The translations under genes and the position numbers were made by a program. The notes under the pieces were generated by a model, which saw nothing but the letters and a program-made list of their open reading frames with translations, did no database searches and was not told where the DNA came from. A stretch of DNA of 64,000 bases from Stichopus chloronotus (lineage: Eukaryota; Echinodermata; Holothuroidea; Aspidochirotida; Stichopodidae), in contig CM037835.1 of assembly GCA_021234535.1 (NCBI GenBank), forward strand, positions 5,642,001 through 5,706,000, in the 5' to 3' direction. Shown here in pieces: positions 12,346-26,178 of this stretch. The first letter of the stretch is position 1, and the number at the start of each line of letters is the position of its first letter.

Positions 12346-12450
12346 ATGAGGGAAATTCAGCATGACCATGTGACCAAATTTGTCGGCTGTTGCGGTGATG
12401 CCCCAAACATCAGCATCCTCACAGAATATTGTCCAAAAGGCAGTCTTCAA
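12346..12450 (+). CDS. Receptor guanylate cyclase, kinase-homology domain exon 2 in window
   Basis: Seen: a 105-nt exon (35 codons, phase 0 at both ends) with acceptor TTTTATCTACAG and donor GTAAGT. It reads [18 protein letters not shown], then [17 protein letters not shown]. Known: natriuretic-peptide-receptor-type guanylate cyclases have the same block, with an H(M)R-aspartate/glutamate helix, an FVG(A/C)C segment, a PPNI-like loop, ILTEYCP(R/K)GSLQ at the kinase hinge, then a DILEN-like start of the next segment. Inference: this is the N-lobe to hinge part of the pseudokinase domain, directly continuing the exon at 494-571. Joined, the two exons give 61 residues without indels relative to the family as I remember it. 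The following exon was not found within the window. The exon begins with ATG, so it could in principle start a shorter product, but the family match shows it is normally internal. Confidence 0.93.
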
Positions 12451-15400
12451 GTAAGTTCCTGCGTAGGAAGTTTTGTCCTTCATCAGCTGTTGATTGAGAC
12501 AATACTTTCTGCAGAATGTTTAAATTAATGAGATTAATGTGAGTTGATCATACTTCAAGTGTTGCCTTTTACATGAGAGTTTCAATACTAGCATTCATTC
12601 TTAGTGAAAAATGGGGGCAGGAGTGGGGAAAGAGGGGTAAAAGGGAAAACCCCCAACTTAAAGCTGCCTTGTATTATGGTGCATGCTGTACACCTGTCAT
12701 TCATAAAATCTGCTCTCTGTAAGGCCAAGTATGCCACAGGTCATGTTAAACAGATTTTAAGTTAGCAAATAGAGAATATGTCGAGTGAATTAAGAAACAT
12801 CTTAGTCTGAAGTGGTGAAGGAGTTACATGGAAATGATTTCATGTTGAACATGTACATTGTAAATAAACCTGCATTTGTTGGCCATATCATTGTCAGAGG
12901 AATGTACTGACATGTTCATTGATCATGTCAAAGTATAGGGTCGACTGTCTCTGTCAAAGGTACATACATGCCTCGGTGCTTGTATTGACTGATAAGGTTT
13001 TCAAAGTATTTTCTTACGTTTCATGATCAGCCTCTTCCTGTTATTTGAGAACCGAGTTTGAAATAGCAATAGTGTAGCCCTTTTATAGTAGAAGAACTCA
13101 AACATGTGGAGCCTGAATGTATGCATGTGTAATGCCATCGATTCAACACCAATGGACTCTGCTGTGGAAGCCCTGATTTTGAAGAGGCCATTTAACAATG
13201 TGAAACGTGTGAATTGTACTTGTACTATAGTCTGTATCAAACCATCAAAGCCCATTTGGCTCTTGTGTAAGTATAAGGTTGCACTGTATACATAATTTCA
13301 TGACTAATTTTTTAAGGTGACTGTTGCCCAGGAGTTTCTACCAAATTTGCTTAAAAGGAAGAAAGCTGAGGTTATGGAGATGGGCTCAAGGGAGAGAAAG
13401 AAGATCACAATTATTTTGTAGTACATGGCAGTCTATATCTTCTCACAGATCTTCATAGAAATATATATATGCCACCCAGTCGTTTCTTTTTTACCATGAC
13501 TGAAAATTTTCACTCACAGTGAAGACAAATAGAATATATTTTATTTGCTAGCATTAGCCTATGTCTGAGTGGGTGCTCCAGATTGTGTCGTGCTGCGTTC
13601 CTCTTAACTTGCATCAGTGATGATTACAGATGTAAGGGTGCTAAAATTGCTTGAAATTTAACAAGAGTGCTCCCCCAAACTTCTCAACATTTTTTTGTTT
13701 CCAGGCAACTTGTCGAAAGAAGAAACACATAATGATAAATAATTTAGCCTCTGTGTGAGTAAGAAACTTGCATTGTGTTAGCACAAAAGGATTCTTCCAG
13801 GAGTTTGACGAAGATGACCGTGTTCTCTAGCACACATTGAGATTATTTGGGCCTTTCAGAAATCCTTGAATCATGCAGGCTTACTTTGCCTGTTGCCTTG
13901 CCATGCAAGTGCTGATCATAGATTTGTAGTATGTCATTACCAGTTGATGTTTCATCTCGGCAAAGACATTTGCAATAACTGACCATAGAGAGTCACAGCA
14001 GGCATAAATTCACACATTAAGTGGATACTGGAAAACTTCACTAGTCTTTGACTTCTCATCATCACTAGGCCCCCTGTTACAGAAAATCAGCCCCTTAGCT
14101 GTCCCATCAGTGACCAAATCTTACAGATAGTGACATTATTTTGTAGATCTGTTGTAGTAAGCAGTGAAATCTAATCAGTTCCATTTTGTGTTTCCATCAT
14201 CTTTTAATTTGCCTGCATGGCTGGTTATCTACTGTTCTGGGAAGGTTTGTTATTAGTGATCAGAGTCTCTTACCACTTGCTGCATACCGTGGAAACTGCA
14301 GCTGATATGCTCAGTATTAGCCTGTAGTCCTGGCTGTCTCTGATGTGGGTTTAGTTTCTATGTATATTTATCACTTGTTTGGGGGTATTAAGGTGACTAT
14401 GCTTCTTAACTTTCAAAATTTGCTTCTCGCCGTCCAAAGATTGGGTGTGAATGATTGGTAGGTGTCGTAACTGTGGCAGGTAGCATGAAGTCATCTAGCT
14501 TGATTCGTTGTATGTAGTGCAAATAGAGACACATGCATGTAATGGTCAATGTAGCCACCATCAAAATTTTAAAGCAACGGTCAGTGTCTGAAGTTGTAAG
14601 ATGTAGGCATGTAGTTACAGTAGATCTAAATGAAAGGAAAGTTAGCCAAGTTCATTGGTGTTATCTATCTAATAATCCGTTGTCAGTAGACATGTATACT
14701 TCTGTCTACTTGCTCGTACAAAATGCTCCTCTGTGACCGTGTAATGGATTTGGGCAAACCTGGATGCAATGACCATGTAGTGCCATGTCCACTGCTAAAA
14801 ATAATTTGAAATGCTCTCCACAGATGTTAGTCACCTTTCAAAGTGATTTCACAATTACTGCAACTCATTCAGACGTAATCTAAGTAAGGTTCTGACTTGC
14901 TAAGCAGTCACAACCTGATGGTGCTTTTGTTCTCAATCAAATAGGCCTAATCTATCTGAGAAGCTCCTATATTACCGTCCTCATCTCATCAGCATATAGA
15001 GCTTTTATATATGTTGTCACTGAATCACTGCATTGACACAACCATATATAATTGCATTTTCAGTCTGATCAGCAGCTTATGATGCATCTGTCCTGGCAGT
15101 GTTGCTAAGTTACTAATCACACAGTGTTGCTTTTCAAAAAAAAAAGAAATGTTTGGAAAGAGTTGATGCTGTGTATGTATAGTTGTTTATCATAAGCTAA
15201 TGCACCACTGATGCTCTAGTTTTAAATGTATGCATCATTTGCATATCATGTTTCAGTTATCTTTCCCTATGTCTGTTAGCATTAACTATAAAAGGCATCT
15301 TTTTTAAAGCCTCTTGCTAATGATATAGCCTGAAGAATTGCAAAGATATTTTGAGACAGCAAAAGTGGGGTACTTCGAATTAAAAACATTAAGTGCTCTA

Positions 15401-18400
15401 TTCTATTGATTTGGAGCTAGTTGTTTAAAGTTTAAGGATTGGTCACCTAAGATCACCTTTACACTGATGAAGAGCATTTGAAAAAAAGTGACGTTTACCT
15501 CCCATACATTGCATTCAAGAACCCATCACAGCCAATTTAAATCAAGATGGCTACAGAAGTGTTAAAGATTTGACATCTTGATGGAAGGCAGGATACTGGC
15601 CAGATGCAAGTGGTCTGAGGCCACTGTTTGTAATCTTTTGCTGGCAAAGCTTAAATTGGTGCTACTCAGTTGAAAACTCTGTCTTTAACCATGAACATTC
15701 AGTAGAAACCTGTCATCAATGCTAGGTCTGTTTTTTTTTTTTTAATCTGGGAACACTATTTAAATCTCTTAGTTCTCATGCTAGTTTCCAAAATTGTGCA
15801 ATCACAAATTGTCACCACAATTTTTGATGCATGCATGAGGATGGGTGAGGTCACAGGTATCAGACTTGCTGTTGCAAACCACATTGAAATTGCGATGACT
15901 GGAGGAAATTGGACGATTTGATAAATCGTACATTGACAAGTGATGGACAGGAGATTGATTCCCAAAGAAACAGAATGGGGCCACTGTTTTGTAATCTTCC
16001 TGTGGTCAAAACACATATATCCACCAAATTTAAAAAAAAAAAACAAGGAATGTAAGTTTGCCTTGGCTGCAGACCCAGTCAGCAAAACCGCAATTTCTCC
16101 ATTTTTGCGGCATGCCAGTCTGGCTCTTACTTTGCCTTGACTCTAGTAAACTAATGCAGCAGAAGAAGAAAAAAAATCAAATAGGATTTTGAAAGTTCTA
16201 AAATAAGTGTCATTAGCATCTGTTTCTGCACATCAGCACTCTACTTGGTGTGTACACTGCCATCAAGTCAGTTTTTAAGAACAGTAGCAATATTATTTTT
16301 TCCTTTAATTTCCAAAAATGTAATCATCACTTCATGGCTTGAGAGGTTTCATTGCACGGCGAAGTAATCGTTTATTAAGTAGTCTGGCCACAGGGGCTTG
16401 TTGTTCTTTCACTTCATTGCCCATCTCATTCTGTGTCTTAATCTTTATTTCTTGAGCATGAAACAGAAAACAATTTTTATAAGTGTATGAAATATTGTTT
16501 TAATTTCCTCTGCATTAGAGTACATGCTTTCAAACGTGCATTGAGGTAGCACTGATAATGGCTATACCTTGGTCCTGCATAGGTGATTGCGTAAAACTCC
16601 TTAATCAGTCTTTTAAAATAAGGGTTCACTGTAGCATTGCCTTGGGCATAACAAAATAGGATTAGGAATATAAACCTGTTACAGAAAGTTGTCAGGCACC
16701 AGAATTTCAGCCATCAGTGTTACCACCATAGTTTGGGTTGTTTGGCAAAAACGTAATGGAGATCATTGATACCTTGTAATTGAAACCATTTGCTTGAATT
16801 TGTTTTCCCTATTCCTAGTGCTTTTTACCCAACTGTCGGATGTTGTAATGAATGGGATCATTAATTTTGGAAAGTGTGCAATATTTTCTGTGGCAATGTC
16901 CTTAGTGTGCATGCCTTCTACTCAAATTTCATTGAAAAGTGTCAGTAATATTTTGCCTGATGCAAGTGGAGACCACATATTACATTGATGGATACATAGT
17001 TAAGTATTTTCTCCAGTACTGTTAATGATAACTCCCAAGAACTAAAATCCTCCTACCAGAATAAAAGTTAGATCCATCTTTTAAGTAGTGAATCCATCCA
17101 CATTTTTGTAACTTCCCTCACATATTTCTGTAGAGAAGATAGCTGCTGATTCCCTGCAACTCATTGATACAATTGACTGTTGCATCAGCCAGACACCTGC
17201 TATCATTTGTCATTTTTTGTTTAAATGGAATACAACACTGAAGGCCAGAGCTCAGGTTGAAATATGACCAAGAGAACACCAAAGGGATCCAAAAGTGGCT
17301 CCCCTTGAAAAGTTAATTAGGCACACGTTACAACTTGAAGATGAAACAGTGATTTATGCACTTGATGGAGTGAATGAATGCAACACTGTGATTGGTTACA
17401 TACTGTAGTCATGGTACAGATAACTTGATGTTCAACTGTGTTGAAATTATATCAGAGGATCAGAGGTTTAAACGAAAAGTTCCTTTATGGTGAAACGGTG
17501 AACCCCTCCTTTACATTTAGGTGTGTGTGTCATCTTTCTGTAGATCTGTATACATATGGCCTATATTCATCCATGTCGGATGAATCATACAGCCTCAATG
17601 CAGCATTGCAGTAGGAATGGTAATATCGGCTGTTATTCCACATTTCCCATGTAAAAATAAAAAGAAAATATAAACAGTTTTTAAGCTTATATTAGTGTCA
17701 TTTTGTAAGTGTTGTCAATTAGTTTTGGTACCTTTTGTGTGGCACTCTTGACATTGCCATATCTGTCACTCTGAGAACAGCCATCAACTTCATTTGCTGC
17801 AAAGTAAATTGGAACTAAATTCTTTGCTCTGTTTTTGCTCTTCCCTTAACTACCCCACAGTCCTCTGGTAGCCAGTTTTTATATTTCTTCTATAACCTGT
17901 TATAACTTTCTCTACATAGAGAGAGAGCATGCGAGAGAAGAGGCAACTTATCTTCATGGTGGCATTTTAAATCTTAGTTGTAACCTGAAATATTTTCAGA
18001 ATGTCAAGGATTTGTTTGTTGGAACACCTTATGGAAGACTGACAGCAAGTGAACTTCAAAAGTTATGCCTTAAATGGTTCCTCTCCTGGGATTATATTGA
18101 TGGAAATTAACTTTGAAGGTAAACATTAAAAGTAATGAAGTTGGGCAACTGTTTTTTTTTTTTGTTTTTTTTTGTGGTTATTGGGGTCAAGAATCAGTTT
18201 GAAGTGAATAGTGAATGTTAAGAGATCAATCCTCAAAACAAGAAAGAAAAAAAAAGGTTTAAAGCCTGGAGCTGTGGCCCGCTGGCTGTTTCAAGCATTA
18301 TTTTTGTCTGTCTGCATGTATTAAATGATTATATAGCAGATCTTGAGGCAGTGATAGAGGTACACTCAGTCATTGCAAAAGCTAACGAATGTTTTGGCTC

Positions 18401-19588
18401 GCACCAAAATCAGGTATAAACATTGAGACAATTAATACAAGATGTCTGCTGTTTGTGAGTAAAAAAACATTCTCAAGGCAAAGTTTCCTGCAGTAGGCAT
18501 GCTGACACTCTGTCACGGTTTGTCCAATGAAGGCATAAACATCCTTTGTGATGTCAAGGAATAACTGGCTGATGGTCACCTAAACCAAGACCTATAGCCA
18601 TTACCCCTTTCCCCTTAAAGAGTCACATTGAGTTGTTTCATGAAATTTAACTTAATTTCTTTAAACCTATCAAGTTTCCTTCACACACTATTGACAAGTG
18701 GTCAAACTAAGAGGATCTCCATGTGTCACACACAAAGGAACACTTACGAGTAAGTAATTAGCCCATTCAATTTGGCTTTTGAAAATTTGTGGTCAAACAC
18801 TCCCCACGACAGTAATTCATACGCACACAGCCAGTGCTAGTTAGGGTCAATAATTCAGAAATAAAATAATCACTATACACAACTATTAGATGTGAAACTT
18901 GAGTAACCATGCCAATTATCAGCATTGTTATTTACTTGTACCCTTCAAAATCTTCATAAACTTATTGATATCAAGTCAATGAATGAGCCCCTTTAAAATA
19001 AGGGAAAAGATTTTACTATTTGGGTAAAATTGGATTCGGGATGGAGCTATGTGTTGAGAAAGGTCATCATTACACTGCTGCTTGAAGCATTTGAAATGGA
19101 ACATTTTAAACATTTGAGTCTCTGTATGAATACCTACTTTCATAAAATAATTTATCCAGAGTACAAACACCTGTGGGATAGCTCCAAAAGTGTTTTGCAT
19201 CCCCTTACTCACAAGAGTGAGAGTATTTGATGGTGAGGCTTGCTTTTAAGCCATAGGCAGTGGTCAGTTGAGTTGGAAGTAATTAGTTGACTGCAGTAGT
19301 TGACAATCACATCATGACACTGGGATTGATACAGCAGGTACTGCAGAGTTATTTGGTACCTATTTTACACATGACAGAAGAATCTGTTCACTGTAAAACA
19401 GACATGTGAATAATGGCTCACAGTACTGTAAGATTGGATAAAATGTTGGTTACATGCTATCAAAGCCATTCTTGATAAAGCAGAGGCAATGTGTAGAAAT
19501 AATGAAGTCTTGCTCAACCAGTGAGAGAAGGCAACTGGAGAATTATATGTCAGCAAGATAAAATAAATAGCTAGTGAATATAGAGCTG
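12451..19588 (+). other. Downstream intron sequence without identified genes
   Basis: This stretch starts at the GTAAGT donor of the guanylate cyclase exon. It is AT-rich with frequent stops in all frames, homopolymer runs (for example T runs near 15730 and 18150, A runs near 16030) and only short open frames with no recognisable domain. I found no exon continuing the kinase-homology domain and no clear mobile element. The stretch is most simply intronic. Confidence 0.6.
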
Positions 19589-19965
19589 TGCCAGGTCAAA
19601 GATCATCTGAGGTCACCAAAAGTCAAAATCTTTGAAACAGCTTATATCAAGGAGGGTAACTGTGAGGAATCTAATAGCCACTGTATGGATTGCTAGTACT
19701 GAGTGGAGGACTCTATCATTTGTATGGTGGTCAAAGTAATTTTGGGTTGCCAAAAATCAAAACTTTGTGAATATGACATTTTAAGAAGGATAACTGTGAG
19801 GATAACGGTGAGTCTATTGTCTCGGCGTAAGAGACTGTCAATGCATTTTATCTTGTATTTGGCATGTAGATTTGGTATGTAGATGGCCATATAGGGTAGG
19901 TGATACTATTGTTTTAAGACGGGAGGTGAAAGGTCATTTTGGGTCCAATGATTTCAGAGGTCAAA
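19589..19965. repeat. Internal fragment of the GGTCA-rich dispersed repeat family
   Basis: The segment contains GGTCAAAGATCATCTGAGG, GGGTAACTGTGAGGAATCT, a second similar GGATAACTGTGAGG block, then GTAGATGGCCATATAGGGT and AAAGGTCATTTTGGGTC. The same phrases (AGAAGGGTAACTCTGAG, GTAGATGATCCCTATTG, GGTCATTTTGGGTT) occur in the elements at 45.5-46.4 kb and 55.1-56.5 kb. This copy lacks the CCTTG-hairpin ends and looks like a truncated, internally duplicated member. Confidence 0.55.
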
Positions 19966-22900
19966 TTCTGAAGGGTATGCTATTTATTTTTGGCAAAACT
20001 AACAATGCTAAATGTTAAGTAATACCCAAGATATAAGTGATCTCAGCGTTTTTAATGGAGTAGCAATATCATGAGATTACTACATGAAAAGGCACATCAT
20101 TGCTAGGCTACTGACTTTACAACTGTTTGTGTATCTGGTCGCTGCTCACTTTTCAAGTGTTCTGTGTTGTCGCATTTGTTTTTCAAGAGAAGCTTGATGG
20201 AGAAATCACTTTCAAGAACTCAAAGCGACTGAAAGTGTAAATGTATGAGCATTCTCACCACCAGATAAAATCACCCCTACAGAATTAGATGTATGCATTT
20301 GTGTGAAGAATAAATGTTTAAGAGGAGTTTTTGCAAGCACACACATGGGAATCAGAAACACTGAAAGGGGGAGTGTTGTTAAGGATGTGAGTGAACTTGA
20401 AGTTTTAGTATGTGCGTATTCTGACTGGAAGAATTAATGGTCCCTTGCAGACGGAAAGTCTGCTTGGGTTCTTAAGTGTAAATGTCGAGAAATTATTTAA
20501 ACATGGCGTAGAAGGCTGTTTTTTTATGATTCAGAAAATGTGGAAAAAAAAAATAATGTAATTAAACTAGACTTGCTATTATTTTTGTACAAATGCTTTG
20601 TTTTTATGGATGTTAAACAAGACATCAACTCATATTGTCAATCTACTGGTTAGTGTTGCCCAATCACTTATTTGTTGCTTGCCAAGAGTTGCTGCCATGA
20701 ACCAAACAGCAGTCTTTTTGAGCCATAACATCCTCACATGTGTGTTTGATTTCTCCACATGTGCAAATTGCCACCCATTTATAATAGTGACTGCCCTTGC
20801 TAAAAGTTGTGTCTCCTGCCAAATCACCTTTCAACCTCAAAAAAGGAAGTTGACAATAGGGCAACTGCGATTTCAAACGGAGCAAGAAATTGTCTGTAAG
20901 TGGCACAATTTTGCATCAGTATAAGCATCTTAAATTCTCAATTATTAGAAATTTGTCCCCCTCCTCTCAAATCCATTTCCCCATATGTGATGGTGCACAT
21001 GCACCCTATGTGGCTGTTCTCTCCCCCCCCCCCCCACACTGTCTGTCTTGGGAACCTGCGGAGATCACTGAGGTGAAAATATATGAGCATCAGATTACGA
21101 TTTCATGCTAGGTTCCTTTAAAGGTCTTTTCTAACCAGGGTATAAGGATGCATTATAGCAGACACAACACATGCCTGCATAATACAGTACTTTATACTAT
21201 CAGAGGTACCTGGCTTCAGCATGTGCAAAACAGACAGTTTGGAATCCTCTCTTGCTTGGAATATATTCTTTTCTGCAGCACTGCCCAGAAATAAACTTCA
21301 TAATATGTGACCTGCTTCGTTGAGCGAGGAAAAAAGTCAATACCTCCTGGTGTAGAAATGGAAGTGCTAACATGCTCTGTTTTGGTAGGCTGCAGGGTGT
21401 TGTTGTAGTAGTAGTGTTTTGTTACTGAAAGTGAATGATTGGGATGGAAAGACTTGAGCTTCCATGAAATTGTCCCTTTTTTCCCTTTCTGGTCCTCTGC
21501 CTGTCTTTTTGTATCTTAAATACATGAATGGGTATTGACTCAAAACACCTGGGACAGTTTTGATGAATGGAGAAATGATAACAGCTTGGCTTTACATTGA
21601 GTTGATACTGCAATATGCTCATACCCTGTAGATGTTTACCAAGTTCCCATCCAGTCGATCACGTAGGTTACATACACATATACAGTAAGCCCATATGGCA
21701 CATATAACACAGTCAGAGAGCCCAGATTGTCTTCAGATGAAGATATTGCAAGTTGCATTAGTTATTTAATGCACCTGGTGGATGAAATCAAAGTAAAAAT
21801 GCTAAAGCAATATATTTGAACGCTGCAAAAAAGGTGTGGTGATCATGTTTTTGACAAAAAGTGCAGGTGCACCCACAAATTGCTACCTTGAACTGTGTTA
21901 GTCAATGATTTTGCCATAGAGTGACTAGATCTAGTTTCCACTGATTATGACCAGCTTGATTAAATACCAATTAAACAGCACTTACTAGTCAAGTGAGTTG
22001 CTTTGTCATACCTTTCCCTGCACTAAGTTTAAATTTGGGAGAGAAATGCAGATTTATAGCAAAAGTGCTTGCACAGTATGTTACGTAAATTTGGCAGCAT
22101 TTTCCCAGCTAGACATAAAAGTGCTAGTAAAATATTATTGTAACACTGTAGGAAATGATGTAGCTCACTACTGGAGTCCTTGACAGATTTAACCTGCTTC
22201 CAAAATATTTGAAGGGCATCCCTCTTGTTGCTTTATTGTTTTGTGCTTTCACTTGCATCCAGCCAAGCTCTTGTGGCATAATGCTAGTACTTTTAGGAAT
22301 GTAAAGTAACACAAATGGGTCATTACGTTTGTATAGCAAAGTGTCCTGTACTTTGTCGATGATCTTGTTTTAATTTCCGCCCTTTCTATCATCTGTATTA
22401 AGTTTTTCTGATTACTCTGTCTGGCCATTCTTGATTTTCGTCATGGTGATGAAGTAAAAAAAGTTCAAATTAATATATACAATTTGTCAACCAGATTTGT
22501 GAAACTAGAGTACAATTTTCTCTCTCTACATGTTCCTTATATCTATTGTGTAGAACCAGGGAGTTGCTAGAGCAACCTGGTAGAACAGGGTTGTATGTCT
22601 GCATGATGTAGCTCAAATTGTTTGTTGTATGAATTGCAGAAAGATTACCAAGTGCTTGGTGAGTATAAGTTTATCTGTACTGTTGATGGTATTATGAGGT
22701 CATTTGAGGTCAAAGTCCAAAAGTCTTGCCAGCAGGATATCCCAAGATGTTACAGTTGCCCAGATGGCACTTATTATGTGTGCACTGTAAGCTTTGATGT
22801 TTAGGTAATTAATCCTTATTGTTTGTCATTGACGTCATTTGAGCTGATTGGATGCAAACACAGTATCTGGAAAACACTGGTCTCAACTTTACAACTGGTA

Positions 22901-25131
22901 AATATTGACTTTTGTCACAAATTATGGAACTTTCTATCTTGAAATATTGTAAGGTCCTGGCAATTGAGGCTTCCTTTGTCCTAACTTAAATTAAGTGTTT
23001 GCACTGACTCCAAAAATTTGGACCCAGGTGCTTACAGTCCAAATTTGGTTGGGTGTCTTTGTATCCAAACTATGATTTTCAGTAACCATGAGTTCATTAT
23101 GGAGTCACTGTGCCTTGTTTTGTTTTGCACGTTGACATAATGCCATGTATCTTTAATACATTTGGGCATGACAAAAAAGTTTTGTAGGTAATTCTGAAGG
23201 CCTACATGCTGAATTTTTCACAGGCATAATGTACATTAGTGAAACATTGAATTCAGGTAGCAATTTTAAAACTGTGTCTTGACATCAGTCAGTGAGGTCC
23301 CCAGGTACCTGATGAAAACATGTTGTATAATTGCAGAAGTGAAGCAGTCTGTCCTGCACAGGATGCACTCTGCAATGTTTAGTAGGAACAATCATATAGC
23401 TTTGTTACCTTGTCAGATGAGTTTACTTTGCATAGTGAGTAGGCTACTTGTGTGCTGTGCATGCTTTTCATTTTCTTCTTGTTGCTGTGACTACCTCAAC
23501 AATTGGCATAGTCTAGACTATTACAGTATTTGTAATAACTCTGTGATTTGAGGTCCATGTTGCTGCTCTTGCATGGTGTTGGTGGTGGCCACTTCCATTG
23601 GCAGGATTCCAGTTTGTTTCCACCTTCAACTTGCAACAGATTTGTAGTAGCTGAGTGCTACTACTGTACAACTTGGTAGTTTGGGAATTGACTTCCTTGA
23701 AAAAATTTTTCACGGTTCTCAGTGGGGTTCTGTGTGGTTTAAGTGACAATTTATGTCTGAAATTCCAAAGGGAATGAGCATATCCATGGAAGTAAAGTAT
23801 ACTACTGTGTATTTTTGTGCTCATCCAAAAGGTCTGGCCTCTGGGGTTGAACTAGAGTGAGGAAAGCAAGATTTGAGAACTTGCAAACTTACCCCACATT
23901 TTGATAACATATGAACGCAATTACATACAAGTGTATGTCTTCTTGGAAGGTCTACAGTAGGACAACACATGGACTTCTGTGACCGAATTGTTTCAAGTTT
24001 TAATTGCCACGAAGCTGAATAAAATGCCTCAAGAGAAAAAGTGTACTGAGATGGAGAGTTTATAGGCCTGTATTTATGCTGTGTGATACACACATTAATT
24101 AAGAAAATACATTGCCCTGATTTACAATGAGAGCCAGAGTTGGTTACTACAGACTGTCCATTTTCTTTGTAGAATATGTCAGGGCACTGATGCTACTCCT
24201 GAGCAAATGGGATATAGTCTAAAATTAGAAGTTGCAGTTCCCTAGGATAGTCTAGCCATTTATAGTGAGTTGCTAAGCTACACAGTAGTGTACGGGAGAC
24301 TGGTATGCTAAACACATGCAATTTGCGTGAGTTAAATACCATACTTAATCACGTACAAAGTACATTTAGTGGAGAGTTCATTGACTGAACTGTTTTACAG
24401 TATGTTGGTCTCTATTTATGACAGGTATAGTTTATTCTTGATGATGAATCTCTCTAGTTGTATGTTTAGTGTAAAAATTATTGTCTGTACTATGTATTCT
24501 GTAAATACTTTTTTGTTGACTTACAATTGACATGTATGTATGCAGCTGCCAACAATCTGCATCTTAGTGTACCATACATCTGTTCTGCCAGTCTCTATAC
24601 AGTATGTCTACTGAACCACCAATATTTAATGTGGTGCACACCTGTGCTTTGCGTCCTCTCCCCCTGAAAACTGGTTTTACTCTAAATGTAATACATACTG
24701 GTTTAACCTGGGTCTCATGCTCAGTATACTAAATGTAAAATATACGATATCCAGACCAAATCCTCTCACATTCACAGTGGGATTTGCAATCACTCCTTGG
24801 TGATCGCTAGTATGTGATCTTGTGTTCACAAGCAGTGCAGAAAGTTGAGTTAAATAGTAGCTCTCACTGGATGTAATTTTTTTTTTTTTCTCTTTTTGTA
24901 TGTTCAAAGAGCTGGCATTCTTCTTGTAACAATTCCAGAGTCCCATGATAGGGTCTGTTTCCCATGAAACTAGAAATCGAAACCAGAATTCTGGTTTTAA
25001 GTGATTGCATGTTTATGGGAAAAGTCAGAAGGATTAAAATTGATCTTAAGTTGTACTGCAAGCTTGTTCATAGAAGGATCACCTTCTGTGATTGAAAATG
25101 ACCGTTTCAACCACTTTGAAAAGCAAGGTAA
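19966..25131. other. AT-rich stretch without identified genes
   Basis: No recognisable coding domain, RNA gene or bounded mobile element was found here, apart from the exon-like segment at 22640-22786 listed separately. There is a C homopolymer of 13-14 bases near 21023-21036 and several A/T runs. Short open frames on both strands overlap each other and have no recognisable domains. The stretch is most simply intronic. Confidence 0.5.
22640..22786 (+). other. Exon-like open segment, phase-neutral (49 codons), unrecognised
   Basis: The segment follows GAATTGCAG and ends at a GTAAGC donor. It is open in one frame throughout, and its length (147 nt) is divisible by three with phase 0 at both ends, the same phase as the guanylate cyclase exons. 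It reads KDYQVLGEYKFICTVDG, then IMRSFEVKVQKSCQQ, then DIPRCYSCPDGTYYVCT. It does not match what should follow GSLQ in the kinase-homology domain. Part of it (AGGTCATTTGAGGTCAAAG) resembles the GGTCA-rich repeat family in this window, so repeat-derived chance openness is the more likely explanation. Confidence 0.15.
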
Positions 25132-25494
25132 TAGGGTTGGGCGGTACCAGGAAAATGGTCATATTCATGACTTTACGTAAATTCATTGACAGAAAAAGCC
25201 ATGAAACAATTTGGTTAAAGGCTCATTTGTGCAGCTTCAGCAGGGTTTGAGAGCAATACTGTATACCGCAACTAAATTGGCCACCAACTTTAGGCCAATG
25301 CAATCATGTGTCAACATACCCACTCTCCATTTGTGGCCTAGAAATTCTTAAGTCAGGTGACCTGATTACTGTACATTACTTGCAAATTATTTCATCACAT
25401 AAAATTGTGGAAAACTTGTCTGGTTTCGTTATTTTTTCTCCAGAAATACAAACAAATTTCCTGTCATTGTAGCTTATATACACAAACAGCATCA
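25132..25494 (+). repeat. Dispersed repeat, copy A (starts TAGGGTTGGGCGGTACC)
   Basis: The segment is alignable by eye to 30681-31187. Shared blocks include ACGTAAATTCATTGACA, ATGTGTCAACATACCCACTC, GGCCTAGAAATTC, TAAGTCAGGTGACCTGAT, CAAATTATTTCATCACATAA and GCTTATATACACAA. Copy A lacks about 150 bases present in copy B just inside the left end. The GGGTTGGGCGGTACC start resembles hAT-type termini, but I could not find a matching inverted right end, so the class is uncertain. Confidence 0.75.
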
Positions 25495-26160
25495 AAGTTA
25501 CAACTCTGTAAAATTCCCTGTTTTGACAAACTGAACATTCATTACCAGTTGACACCCTATTGGCTTTAATGTAGCACCTGTATGATATATTTGAGTGAAA
25601 ACTGTAAACCACTTCAGTATCATATTTTACACTTCTTGTCATTCTGTTAGAAGACTGAAATCATATGGCAGAATATACCACCTGAAACATATTATATATC
25701 CCAGATTTGTCTGAATGGTGCCATATACTACACTTCTGGACATGAAGTTGTTATGTTTTACTTTTTGCCTTCTCCACTCAACCACTTTAAGTGATGTTGT
25801 TATTTTTATGAACTAACTACAAAACAGAACAGCAGTCTGCTGCTTTTATGGTCAGATGTGAATACAATTGATGCTAAATAACCAATTACATATGAAACAA
25901 GCAGATCAAACTGTTGTAGGAGTGTGTTGGAAATTACTTAATAGACACAGTGTGGAATGCAAAGCATTTTTCAGGTCATAATGGTTAAAAGATATAATAG
26001 CGGGCAAGTAAATTGTACAAACTGCAGTTTAGTTTACCTGATGCAATCATTCACAGTCAATTTCATGCAATTATCACAATGACTTAAATAAATTCCCAAC
26101 TTGTTTTTTGATGGTATTGTGGTTGTTTCACATGAGAACCAAACAGAGATTCACATCGTA

Positions 26161-26178
26161 GACATACTTACCCCTTGC
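26161..26178. repeat. Partial left terminal repeat of the DIRS-type element
   Basis: GACATACTTACCCCTTGC is the inner end of the terminal repeat seen in full at 27141-27227 (TATACTTACCCCTTGCC), in the same orientation. It lies ~280 bp upstream of the leader and tyrosine-recombinase remnant. The outer part is missing or too diverged to see. Confidence 0.5.

Noticed and set aside
4396..12450. Coding first exon at 4396-4550 joined to the cyclase exon at 12346
   Set aside because: The phases do not match (2 against 0), and the join gives an immediate stop codon. Only a non-coding first exon would work.
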